A stretch of DNA of 24,693 nucleotides from Gammaproteobacteria bacterium (lineage in GTDB: Bacteria; Pseudomonadota; Gammaproteobacteria; Chromatiales; Chromatiaceae), in assembly GCA_019136395.1 (NCBI GenBank), contig JAGVUH010000695.1:1-24693 (forward strand), written 5' to 3'. A program made the translations under genes and the position numbers. The notes beneath the pieces were generated by a model that searched no databases, was not told where the DNA came from, and saw only the letters and a list, made by a program, of their open reading frames with translations. Shown one piece after another: positions 8,251 through 16,059 of this stretch (positions within the stretch are counted from its first letter, which is position 1; each line of letters opens with the position of its first letter).

Positions 8251-10092
8251 ATGAATCAGACCTTGATCGCGGCCGAGGCATCGCCCCCGTTCACGGCAGT
8301 GTCGCCCCCGACACGGGACCGTCTTCGTTTGTCCGCCCCACCTCGTCAGGGTTGGCCAGCCCTCGCCAGGCCCATGTTGGCCGCCGTCGACCGAGTGCTG
8401 GGCCTCAAGGATCTGGACGACCGCTATCAATGCCTGCCGGCCTCCAAGGATTACCGGGATTTTCTCACAGAGGTGCTCAATGCCTTGCGGGTGGAATACC
8501 TCTGTGATGATGACGAGGTTGCCAGGTTACCCACCAGTGGACCGGTGATCGTTATCGCCAATCATCCCTTTGGTGGTCTGGATGGGATCATCATCACCCA
8601 TCTCCTGGCTGGTCTGAGATCGGACCTGCGGGTTCTGGCCAATGGTCTGCTTGCCCGCATCATCGAACTAAAACCCGTTTTGATACCCGTGAACCCATTT
8701 GGGGGCACGGCCGCTCGCCACCCCAATGTCAGCGGTACTCGGGCTGCCCTGCGCTTTCTCCAGGCCGGGGGGATGCTTTTCACCTTTCCGGCGGGGGTGG
8801 TCTCTCATCTCCGTCCAGGTCAGTCTATCGTCATGGATCCTCCCTGGAGCCAAAGTATCGCCCTGTTCGCGCGGCGCACCGGCGCTACCGTCGTACCCCT
8901 GTTCGTGCAGGGCCGCAACAGTAACCTGTTTCAAGTGAGCGGCCTCATGCACCCCTGGCTGCGCACGGCCTTATTGCCGCGTGAATTGCTGAACAAGCAT
9001 GGCAGCCGCATCGAACTGCGCATTGGTAAGCCGATCAGCGCCGTCAAGTTGGGAAAACTGGCTTCCGATGAGGCCGCGATGCGCTTTCTTCGCGCCCAGA
9101 CCTATCTTTTGGGTAGCCAACGTCAGCCTGGCCCGGAAGGAGCGGTGTCACCCGACCATGGGATTGGCTTGGTTCCCCTGCGACCCACGGTCAATCCGGC
9201 CCTGATGAAGGCTGAGATTGACAATCTAGCCGCTGAGAACTGCTTGTTGACAAGTGGTAGCCAACGGGTCTTCTACGCGGAGACTGACCAGATTCCCTGG
9301 ATAATGCAGGAGATCGGTCGTCTGCGGGAGTTGAGCTTCCGCGCGGTAGGGGAGGGCACCGGTCAAGCGGCTGATATCGACCTCTATGATGCCTATTACC
9401 TTCAACTCTTCATTTGGGATGACACCAAGTCCTGCGTGGTGGGAGGCTATCGGCTGGGCCGGATTGCCGACATACTGGAGCGGTTTGGCCGCAAGGGGCT
9501 CTACACGTATTCCCTGTTTCGGATGTCAGGCCGCCTGACGCAAGCTCTGAAGCCGGCTCTCGAACTGGGGCGATCCTTCGTGCGTCCCGAAGCCCAGCGT
9601 GGCTACAGTCCGCTTTTACTCCTATGGCGAGGTATCGGGGCTTATGTCGCCAGACACCCGGACAAATACCTATTGGTTGGGCCTGTCAGCGTCAGCAACG
9701 ATTATCATCCCCGCTCCCAGGATCTTCTGGTGCGCTTCCTTCGTCACCACCGATTGGAACCGATTCTGGCCCGGGAAATCCGCGCCCGACATCATTTCCG
9801 TCTCGCGCGTGAGCCTCTCTTGTCACGGGCTGATATGGATAGTCTCGATCTGATCTCCCTCTCCGAGCTGATCGCCCAGGTTGAGCGCGATGGCAAGGGA
9901 GTACCGGTACTGCTTCGTCAGTACCTCAAGCTCGGGGGCCGGATTCTTGGCTTCAACGTCGATCCCACCTTCAGCAATGTCGTTGACTGTTTGCTGATGG
10001 TGGACCTGCGCCAAGTGGAGCTGGATCTTCTGGAGAAGTACCTGGGCAAGGAAGGCGCGATGCACTTTCTCGCCGTCCAACAGGTTGCCTGA
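8251..10092 (+). CDS. PlsC-GNAT fusion acyltransferase, OlsF-like (candidate ornithine lipid synthase)
   Basis: A 613-residue two-domain protein. Residues ~90-270 are a PlsC-type O-acyltransferase with NHPFGGLDG (104-112), VNPFGGTAA (147-155) and FPAG (179-182). The histidine and aspartate are five residues apart, not the four of classical PlsC. Residues ~330-520 form a GNAT/hemolysin-type N-acyltransferase, with FRAVGEGTG, DLYDAYYLQLFIWD, ELGRSFVRPEAQRG and a C-terminal part ending near FNVDPTFSNVVDCLLMVDL. In OlsF proteins the GNAT half acylates the ornithine amine and the PlsC half adds the second fatty acid, so one polypeptide makes ornithine lipid. The start ATG has GGGAG eight bases upstream. 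It probably shares a transcript with the upstream phosphoesterase. An alternative is an uncharacterised acyltransferase using a different amine. Confidence 0.75.
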   Translation: MNQTLIAAEASPPFTAVSPPTRDRLRLSAPPRQGWPALARPMLAAVDRVLGLKDLDDRYQCLPASKDYRDFLTEVLNALRVEYLCDDDEVARLPTSGPVIVIANHPFGGLDGIIITHLLAGLRSDLRVLANGLLARIIELKPVLIPVNPFGGTAARHPNVSGTRAALRFLQAGGMLFTFPAGVVSHLRPGQSIVMDPPWSQSIALFARRTGATVVPLFVQGRNSNLFQVSGLMHPWLRTALLPRELLNKHGSRIELRIGKPISAVKLGKLASDEAAMRFLRAQTYLLGSQRQPGPEGAVSPDHGIGLVPLRPTVNPALMKAEIDNLAAENCLLTSGSQRVFYAETDQIPWIMQEIGRLRELSFRAVGEGTGQAADIDLYDAYYLQLFIWDDTKSCVVGGYRLGRIADILERFGRKGLYTYSLFRMSGRLTQALKPALELGRSFVRPEAQRGYSPLLLLWRGIGAYVARHPDKYLLVGPVSVSNDYHPRSQDLLVRFLRHHRLEPILAREIRARHHFRLAREPLLSRADMDSLDLISLSELIAQVERDGKGVPVLLRQYLKLGGRILGFNVDPTFSNVVDCLLMVDLRQVELDLLEKYLGKEGAMHFLAVQQVA

Positions 10093-10170
10093 GGGGGGGG
10101 CGGATAAGCCTTACCCGTAAAGTTTCTGATCAACCCCGGCCCGCGTTCGCGGGAAGGGTAAACTGATAGC

Positions 10171-11034
10171 TTATTGCGCCTGCCGGACCAATGACAGACC
10201 CAACGGCATCCGCTTGTTGCCCTTCAGAGGAATCAGCTCCTCCCGGAAGCGGCGGGCGATCGCCCGCCAGTCATGATCCTCGGCAAAGGCCCGGACTCGT
10301 TCCCGAGGGATGCGTAGCGCCCGCACCACCGCCCGGGACAGATCCTCGTCCAGTGCACCGTTGATGCCTTCACGGATCACATCCCGTGGTCCAGTGACGG
10401 GGAAGGCGGCTACCGGGGTGCCACAGGCCATGGCCTCCAGCATGACCAGGCCAAAGGTGTCGGTCAGCGAGGGAAAGACCAGGACATCGGCCTCGGTATA
10501 GGCCTTAGCCAGCCCCTGACCCTGGAGGTAACCACGCCAGATGACCGCGGGATATTGCCGTTGTAAGGCTTCGCGCTGGGGACCGTCGCCGACCACGACC
10601 TTGTGGCCTCTGACTTTGAGGCTGAGAAAGGCCTCCAGGTTCTTTTCCACGGCAACCCGGCCGACGTAAAGCAAGACCGGCTGGGGGAGCCGGTAGCGGG
10701 CGGCCAGGTACTCGGGAAATTTGGTGTGGAGCGAGGTGGTGAAGGCCAGGGAACGCCGGTTCAGGTACTGTCGCGCCATGAGGCCGAGCGGACCTTCGGT
10801 GGCGATATGGATGGTATCCGGCTGGTAAGCTTCAATCAGTTCTCCCAGACGCCAGGGATTGATGGCCAGGGAAATCTCCGGATAGCCGGGTAAGGGTACG
10901 GTTTTGAAGCGACCGGGATGGATCACGTCCATCCGTACCCCCTCACGCTCCAAACGATGCATGACGTTGATCAGGGTCGTGACGACGCCATTGATCTGGG
11001 GTTTCCAGGCATCGGTGATGATCATCAGTTTCAT
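10171..11034 (-). CDS. GT4 glycosyltransferase (MgtA/Agt-like) with apparent internal deletion
   Basis: The N-terminal Rossmann half shows ITDAWKPQINGVVTTL (6-21) and SLHTKFPEYLAARY (101-114). The C-terminal half shows LLYVGRVAVEKNLEAFL (121-137), VVGDGPQREAL, FPSLTDTFGLVMLEAMACG (187-205) and FPVTGPRDVI. This family makes mannosylated or other glycolipids from a nucleotide sugar. At 287 residues it is well short of the usual ~340-390. The missing part lies between FPEYLAARY and RLPQPVLLYVG, where relatives carry about 70-90 residues with the interdomain linker and a TPS...RGVDTxLF-like motif. The reading frame is intact. The upstream GGGGGGT ribosome site suggests it is still translated, but activity is doubtful. 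It is convergent with the OlsF-like gene. Confidence 0.75.
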   Translation of the reverse strand: MKLMIITDAWKPQINGVVTTLINVMHRLEREGVRMDVIHPGRFKTVPLPGYPEISLAINPWRLGELIEAYQPDTIHIATEGPLGLMARQYLNRRSLAFTTSLHTKFPEYLAARYRLPQPVLLYVGRVAVEKNLEAFLSLKVRGHKVVVGDGPQREALQRQYPAVIWRGYLQGQGLAKAYTEADVLVFPSLTDTFGLVMLEAMACGTPVAAFPVTGPRDVIREGINGALDEDLSRAVVRALRIPRERVRAFAEDHDWRAIARRFREELIPLKGNKRMPLGLSLVRQAQ

Positions 11035-11396
11035 ATTGCACCCCCCGTTAGTGATGGGTATTCGTATCCGGTAGTTCGCATGGGTTATCCTCGGTGTTAA
11101 CGGAATTGGAACGATAGGGACTACCCATTTCTCTCGCTTTGCGGGTCGGTTAATAATTCATTAATTCTTGAGACTTCGATGCGGTTACATCGGATGAAGG
11201 CGTGGTCGTGTTTGATCTTCTTAGTTAGAGGATGAATGGGCCCCTTTTCCCGTGAGATAATTTCCCGGTCGCTAAGTGTGAGGAAGGGAGCATGCCACAT
11301 CCCCGAAGATGAAAGTCCGTGACGTGACTTTCACGCCAGCCTCCAATCCGCGATCCCCCCGTCCCGTCCCTCCCATCCACCACAGCCGGCTACCGC
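11035..11396. other. Intergenic region upstream of mgtE, 362 bases
   Basis: Divergent control region between the GT4 gene and mgtE. I see no convincing gene. It holds the GGGGGGT ribosome site of the GT4 gene at its left edge, a small CGATG/CATCG hairpin near 11179-11194 and one copy of the dispersed palindromic element at 11294-11337, about 60 bases before the mgtE start. No magnesium riboswitch was recognised. Confidence 0.6.
11294..11337 (+). repeat. Dispersed palindromic element, copy A
   Basis: GCCACATCCCCGAAGATGAA followed by AGTCCGTGACGTGACTTTCACGCC. The arms TGAAAGTC (11310-11317) and GACTTTCA (11326-11333) are exact complements with an 8-base loop, and the right arm sits inside a smaller CGTGA/TCACG palindrome. 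It matches copies at 16081-16122 and 17774-17817. It lies 60 bases upstream of mgtE. Confidence 0.7.
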
Positions 11397-12827
11397 ATGC
11401 ATCAAACCAATGATCCGCAAGGGCATTTGCGTCACGTCCAGGAATTGCTGGCGCGCCAGCGTCTGGTGGCGAACCTGGTTCACCGTCAGGAGATGCCGCG
11501 TCACGATCTGGTGGAGGGGCTGCTCCAGAAACAGCACCGCGTCGAACTACAGCAACGGCTGGATGCCCTGCATCCCGCTGACATCGCCTATATCCTCGAG
11601 GCCCTGCCGATCGAGGACCGACTGCGGGTCTGGGAGATGGTGCGCGCGGATCGGGACGGCGATATCCTCCTCGAGGTCTCGGACGCCGTGCGCGAGACCC
11701 TCATCGAGGACATGGAGCCCGCGGAGCTACTGGCCGCCGCCGGACACCTGGACGCCGACGAACTCGCCGATCTGGCGCCTGACTTGCCGCCCGAGATCCT
11801 GCGGGAAGTCATCGACGGCCTCGATCACCAGAGCCGTCTGCAGGTCCATGCCGCCATGTCCTACCCCGAGGATCAGGTCGGGGCGCGCATGGACTTCGAC
11901 ATGGTCACCCTGCGTCACGAGGTCAGCCTGGAGGTAGTGCTGCGTTATCTGCGGCGGCGCAAGGCCCTGCCGGACCATACGGATAAACTCTTCGTTATCG
12001 ATCGCCACGAACGCCTGATGGGTATCCTGACCCTGGAGGCCTTGCTGACCCAGGACCCGGAGCGGACGGTGGGGGAGGCGATGGACCCGGGTGCCCTGCC
12101 GCGCTTTCGTCCCCAGGAGAAGGTGGCGGAGGCGGCACAGGCCTTTGAGCGCTACGACCTGGTCTCCGCCCCCGTCGTCGACGACCAGGGACGGCTCATG
12201 GGGCGCCTCACCGTTGCCGATATGGTAGATGTCATCCGAGACCGCTCGGAGCAGGAGATCCTGGGGCAGGCCGGTCTCCAGGAAGAAGAGGACATCTTCG
12301 CCCCCGTCTGGGGCTCGGTGCGCAATCGCTGGCTCTGGCTGGCCGTCAACATGGCCACTGCCATCCTCGCCTCCCGGGTCATTGCCGCCTTCGATGATGC
12401 CATTGGCCAGTTGGTGGCGCTGGCGGCCCTCATGCCCATCGTCGCTGGCATTGGCGGTAACTCCGGCAACCAGACCCTCACCATGATCGTCCGCGCCCTG
12501 GCGACGGGCCAGGTCGACCGCGGCGGTACCCGTCGCCTGCTGCGGAAGGAACTGGGGGTGGCCTTGATCAACGGCCTCTTCTGGGGGGGCTTCCTCGGCC
12601 TCCTGGCCTGGTGGCTCTATGGCAAGCCCGAGCTGGGCCTGGTCATGACCGCCGCCATGCTCCTCAATCTGCTCCTCGCCGCCACCGCCGGCGTCCTGAT
12701 CCCCATGATCCGCCATGGCCTTGGCCATGATCCGGCCCTAGGCTCCTCGGTGCTGATCACAGCCCTGACCGATTCCGGGGGATTCTTCATCTTTCTGGGG
12801 CTGGCCAGCGCTTTTTTGCTCGGTTAA
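11397..12827 (+). CDS. mgtE: MgtE magnesium channel/transporter
   Basis: A 476-residue inner-membrane Mg2+ transporter of the MgtE/SLC41 family, working as a homodimer. The N-terminal superhelical domain (about 35-150) has LHPADIAYILEALP, LIEDMEPAELLAAAGHLDAD and LPPEILREVI. Two CBS domains (about 155-285) form the cytosolic magnesium sensor, including DHTDKLFVIDRHERLMGILT and VSAPVVDDQGRLMGRLTV. Five membrane helices follow (about 310-475), with the pore motif PIVAGIGGNSGNQTLTMIVRALATG spanning roughly 346-370. The length is normal. The start ATG lacks a strong ribosome site, so an internal start is possible, but the N terminus aligns with typical members. It has no operon partner; the next genes are small membrane proteins. 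Confidence 0.93.
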   Translation: MHQTNDPQGHLRHVQELLARQRLVANLVHRQEMPRHDLVEGLLQKQHRVELQQRLDALHPADIAYILEALPIEDRLRVWEMVRADRDGDILLEVSDAVRETLIEDMEPAELLAAAGHLDADELADLAPDLPPEILREVIDGLDHQSRLQVHAAMSYPEDQVGARMDFDMVTLRHEVSLEVVLRYLRRRKALPDHTDKLFVIDRHERLMGILTLEALLTQDPERTVGEAMDPGALPRFRPQEKVAEAAQAFERYDLVSAPVVDDQGRLMGRLTVADMVDVIRDRSEQEILGQAGLQEEEDIFAPVWGSVRNRWLWLAVNMATAILASRVIAAFDDAIGQLVALAALMPIVAGIGGNSGNQTLTMIVRALATGQVDRGGTRRLLRKELGVALINGLFWGGFLGLLAWWLYGKPELGLVMTAAMLLNLLLAATAGVLIPMIRHGLGHDPALGSSVLITALTDSGGFFIFLGLASAFLLG

Positions 12828-13117
12828 GCCGGGCTTCCCCGCTGGCGGTTGGGCAACACCCGCCGCGGTTGATTACCCCGGTCCCGATGGGGCGCGTCGT
12901 CGAGATCGACATCTCCCAAGGTGGCTGGACCGGTAGGCTTCCAAGCATTGTCCCCGGGGTCAGGAAGTCCGTCATCAAATGGTTATCCTCTCTTCACGAA
13001 TACGTCATGCCGTCCGGATAGACTGTTCCTCGCAGTAAAAAAATGAATTCCCTCTCCTGGTTCAGGGACGAGCGTCAATGAGAGGTGACTCACGCTTAAC
13101 CCTGAGGTCAGGATTCC

Positions 13118-13312
13118 ATGTACCGCATCAGCATACACACTCGCGCCCACGACTACGCCATGATGTTAGCCGGCCTCGTGGCCCTCATCCTGATTATCGC
13201 TGGCCTGATCATTGCCGCAATCGCCTCGGATGTCGCCGAGCAAGATCTATCCCAGCGGGTTGCATCCCCCTCCGCTCCCATGTCCTCCCCAAATTCTCAA
13301 ATCCGCGATTGA
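13118..13312 (+). CDS. Small single-helix membrane protein, first of a tandem pair
   Basis: A 64-residue protein: MYRISIHTR-type basic N terminus, one long hydrophobic helix (about 14-37, MMLAGLVALILIIAGLIIAA) and a short polar tail. AGGA lies four bases and GAGG eleven bases before the ATG. The gene 126 bases downstream encodes a protein of nearly the same length with the same MYR start and a similar AGLxALIL helix core, which argues that both are real and arose by duplication. I do not recognise the family. It could be a small inner-membrane regulator or accessory subunit; nothing in the sequence says which. Confidence 0.55.
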   Translation: MYRISIHTRAHDYAMMLAGLVALILIIAGLIIAAIASDVAEQDLSQRVASPSAPMSSPNSQIRD

Positions 13313-13438
13313 GCCTTCCTCCCGTGCGGTCACTCAATTTCTTCCTTCTTTCACCGAGTTTCGGTTAGCCATGGAAGGCTGTTTATTCGGCCCCTGTGTG
13401 AATCCGGTATCGAGTTAAACCACCCGAAGATTAATCCC

Positions 13439-13627
13439 ATGTACAGACATATCGATCGTACGCTTAAAACCAGTTCACCCATGCTGGGAGCGGGGCTCAT
13501 TGCCCTGATTCTTATGGTCACATTTATTGCGCTCTTGGCGATGCATCCTGACGCCAAAGATCAGATGCGCGCATCGGTAGTGGCTGGACCGGCCCTGAAT
13601 AATGCCGCCGGCCTTGATCGCCCATAA
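13439..13627 (+). CDS. Small single-helix membrane protein, second of a tandem pair
   Basis: A 62-residue protein with a basic N terminus beginning MYRHIDRTLK, one hydrophobic helix (about 15-35, MLGAGLIALILMVTFIALLA) and a polar C-terminal tail. It resembles the upstream 64-residue protein in the first three residues, in the M-x-x-AGL-x-ALIL helix core and in overall layout. The tails have diverged. Only a weak GAAG precedes the ATG. The function is unknown and no family is recognised. Confidence 0.5.
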   Translation: MYRHIDRTLKTSSPMLGAGLIALILMVTFIALLAMHPDAKDQMRASVVAGPALNNAAGLDRP

Positions 13628-14218
13628 TATCCCCGGTGTCTTCAATTGCCGGTAGGGTTTCAATATCCGGCATGGATTGGGCCTGAAAAAAAAGGATTTT
13701 TATCCGTCGACTCCTGCCATGACCAGGTCCTGGCGCACCTGGCTTTCACCGCGATCAGTGCACGCGGCCAATGACGATCGCGTAATGTCGTGGGCGCTAT
13801 CGAGTCCTTCGTCATCTTCATGAAGGCCGCCACGTAACCGTTCACACCCTCCGCTGCCTGGCCTGAACTAGCTTGGACTGAACTAGCTTGGACTGGCCTG
13901 GCATGGGGAGCGCAAGCCGTAGATTCTCTTGTTCCCTCCACCCAGGTGGGGGAGTGTTGGGCAGAGGGAATCAAACGATTACGCCGCCACTTTCAAGAAT
14001 TGGACCTGTCAAAAAATTCCTTCGCCCACTTCCCCATCCGCGACGTCGCCGTTTGAACGCCGGTTGAGTGATCAGGGTGGGCTCGACCCGCTCGCGGTCA
14101 ACACCCTAATCTCTGCTCTGTTCCGTAAAACATCGTTTAGGCGAAACCTGAGCGGTGTCAGCACCCTGTAACGGGCTTGGGCCGCAACCTGAAGCGGTGA
14201 TCACACCCTGGAACAGGC
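13628..14218. other. Gene-poor stretch with decayed coding sequence and repeats
   Basis: No intact gene is convincing here. A plus-strand frame from about 13840 to a TGA at 14058 has no start codon but ends in natural-looking sequence (AEGIKRLRRHFQELDLSK, then NSFAHFPIRDVAV and stop), suggesting the tail of a degraded gene. Another frame near 13717-13835 reads DQVLAHLAFTAISARGQ, a stop, then RSRNVVGAIESFVIFMKAAT. It also holds an A8 tract (13686-13693) beside a small GGAT/ATCC hairpin, a 15-base tandem duplication at 13863-13892, and the start of a 42-base degenerate repeat near the right end. Confidence 0.45.
13863..13892 (+). repeat. 15-bp perfect tandem duplication
   Basis: CTGAACTAGCTTGGA occurs twice head to tail, followed by the related CTGGCCTGG. 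The unit is a multiple of three, so it keeps any frame: one plus-strand frame reads ELAWT twice. It lies in decayed sequence. Confidence 0.8.
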
Positions 14219-14230
14219 CTAGGCCGTGAC
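14110..14230 (-). repeat. Degenerate ~42-bp tandem repeat at the 3' end of the HBM sensor gene
   Basis: CACCCTG starts at 14162 and again at 14204, 42 bases apart. The pattern CACCCTGxAACxGGCxTxGGCC then continues to xxACCTG and AGCGGTGxTCA. A more diverged third unit lies to the left (about 14104-14160, ending ACCTGAGCGGTGTCA). The rightmost unit includes the stop codon and last codons of the sensor gene, so the repeat seems to have spread outward from the gene's 3' end. Confidence 0.55.
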
Positions 14231-15865
14231 CTGCAGGAGAGTCCGGATGCCGTTGGCGCTTTGTTCAAGGTCCCTGGCCACCGTGGCGGGGGAATCGCCA
14301 TGGGTGAGGCGCTGGCCACTGGCGGCGATACGCTCGGCCTGGTTGAGCAGTTGGCCACGCAGGCTATTGAGCTGCTGCACCTGGGCCAGGGCGGCGCGGC
14401 GCAGTTCATCCAGGGCCTCGTCGCGGGTCTCCCCCGCGGCGGACTCGTGGAGCTTGCGCAGGGCCTTGGCCTCGTCCATGGCCGTCATCCACCAGTGCAT
14501 GAAATTGGCGCGATGGTCAGCCAGGGTGTTCAGGGACTCCGCCATGGCGTTGATCTCGTCTCGGGAGTTGGCGAGGGTGGCGATGCGTTCCCGGGGGCTC
14601 TCGTGGGTCAGTCGGTCGAGCAGGCCAGCCATCTCCCGCACCGGGCGAACGATGCGCCGGGTGAGGAGCAGGGTGAAGAGGATGCCGAGCGTCATGGCCC
14701 CCAGCACCACCAGCAGGTTGACGCGCCCCTGGGCCTGGGTCGCCGTCGCCAGGCGCACCGAGGCTGCGGCCAGGTCCTGATCCGCCTGCTCCAGATTCTG
14801 GCGCGCCAGGGGCTCGATGGCCGCACCGGCCTGGTTGATGCTCAGGGTCAATTCGGCGATGCGGTCGTTCTTGGCCACCAAGGCGAGGAAGTCCCGCTCG
14901 TAGTTGTTCAGCAGTTCGCCGAGTTGGATCTGATCCTGGGCCGCGATCGTCGCGCTCTGGATCTGACCACGGATTTGGTTGGCGATGTCTCCGACCTGAC
15001 GGACATAGGCCGCGTCACCACGCAGCAGATAGTCCTTCTCCCGCCGCCGCAACTCTAGGATCGCCGTTTCGAGCCCGGGGACGTAGTGGGCGGTGAGGAT
15101 CGCCTCTAGCCGGTGGCCAGCGTCGCGGAAGGGCCCCTTGCCACCGGGCACCGCGTTGCCCGCCAGAACATCCTGGGCGTATTCCCGGAAGCGGGCGTCA
15201 TAGACCTCCAGTTCGTTGATCAGGGCCTGGCGCACCTCTGGGTAGAACTCCGCCTCCCCGATCTGGTCGCGAAACCGCGCGATCAGGCCTTCGACCCGCT
15301 GGATGTATTGGGCTTCCCCGCGCAGGAGCAGATCCTTTTCACCCCGGCGGATCTGCAGCAGGGTGACATAGAGCTCGCCGGCCCTGAAGTTGCGTGACCG
15401 CTGCTGGAGTTCGTGGGCCGAGCGGCGAAAGGCCCCCTGCAGGCCGCTGTCCTCGTCCAGCCCCTTGACCCGCCAGGCCTCGGCGATGTCGAGAAAACCC
15501 TGTCGGTAGGTCGTGGCCAGTTCGCCCATCTTTTGGGCCGTCACCGCCAGCTCGGGATCGGGGGACATCCGTTGGGTCAGCTCCAGGAGCAGGTTCGCCT
15601 GGTCCGTGACCTCGACCGCATCGGCTTCAAGGCGTTCAAGCAGAAAGCGGCTTTCCGCGAGGCGGGCTTGGTGGAGGTGGGCCTGGATGGCGAAGGCCTG
15701 ATTGACGCGTGCCACGAAGCGGGATTGGAGCTGACCATAGTCCTGGATCAATGCCGCCTGGCCCTGATGGTATTGCCAGATGGCCGCCAGAAAGAGGATG
15801 GCCATCAAGCCGAAGCCGAGTCCGATCTTCTCACCGATGCGCAGACGGCCAAAGAGTTTGTCCAT
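14219..15865 (-). CDS. HBM-HAMP transmembrane sensor lacking a methyl-accepting output domain
   Basis: A 548-residue protein. TM1 is at about 12-32 and a ~350-residue all-helical periplasmic domain of the helical bimodular (HBM) type follows. TM2 is at about 383-402, a HAMP domain at about 403-452 and a 96-residue helical tail ends the protein. The two halves of the HBM domain are marked by RRGEKDLLLRGEAQY and RRREKDYLLRGDAAY, exactly 100 residues apart. HBM domains bind small acids such as TCA-cycle intermediates in chemoreceptors like McpS. The conserved hairpin tip of methyl-accepting proteins is absent, as are GGDEF, EAL and kinase domains, so its output is unknown. ATG 15865 is preferred because GGGGA lies seven bases upstream; an in-frame TTG at 15880 is less likely. 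The gene stands alone. Confidence 0.8.
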   Translation of the reverse strand: MDKLFGRLRIGEKIGLGFGLMAILFLAAIWQYHQGQAALIQDYGQLQSRFVARVNQAFAIQAHLHQARLAESRFLLERLEADAVEVTDQANLLLELTQRMSPDPELAVTAQKMGELATTYRQGFLDIAEAWRVKGLDEDSGLQGAFRRSAHELQQRSRNFRAGELYVTLLQIRRGEKDLLLRGEAQYIQRVEGLIARFRDQIGEAEFYPEVRQALINELEVYDARFREYAQDVLAGNAVPGGKGPFRDAGHRLEAILTAHYVPGLETAILELRRREKDYLLRGDAAYVRQVGDIANQIRGQIQSATIAAQDQIQLGELLNNYERDFLALVAKNDRIAELTLSINQAGAAIEPLARQNLEQADQDLAAASVRLATATQAQGRVNLLVVLGAMTLGILFTLLLTRRIVRPVREMAGLLDRLTHESPRERIATLANSRDEINAMAESLNTLADHRANFMHWWMTAMDEAKALRKLHESAAGETRDEALDELRRAALAQVQQLNSLRGQLLNQAERIAASGQRLTHGDSPATVARDLEQSANGIRTLLQVTA

Positions 15866-16059
15866 GCGAATTCCCCACAATGGGTAACTGAAGTTGGAGA
15901 AACTTTATGGCAAAGAGGTTACGGCTTCGTGAACCCCCCCTCCGGTCTGGTGGGGGCGAGCGTCTCATCCTGCGCAGAGTGGCGGCGGGGGATAGTCAAC
16001 GCTTTAAGCTGGCCAATTCCCTCGGAAAAGCCGCTTCATCCCCCCAAACCAACCCAGCG

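Noticed and set aside
11727..12728. A 333-codon minus-strand frame opposite mgtE
   Set aside because: It is antisense to conserved MgtE motifs, with low-complexity composition and no recognisable protein features.
13640..13680. A possible CRISPR-like repeat (GGGTTTCAATATCCGG)
   Set aside because: It occurs once only, with no regularly spaced copies and no cas genes.
13660..13974. A 104-codon minus-strand frame
   Set aside because: It has repeats and mixed composition, no ribosome site, and competes with equally plausible broken frames on the plus strand; it is treated as decayed sequence.
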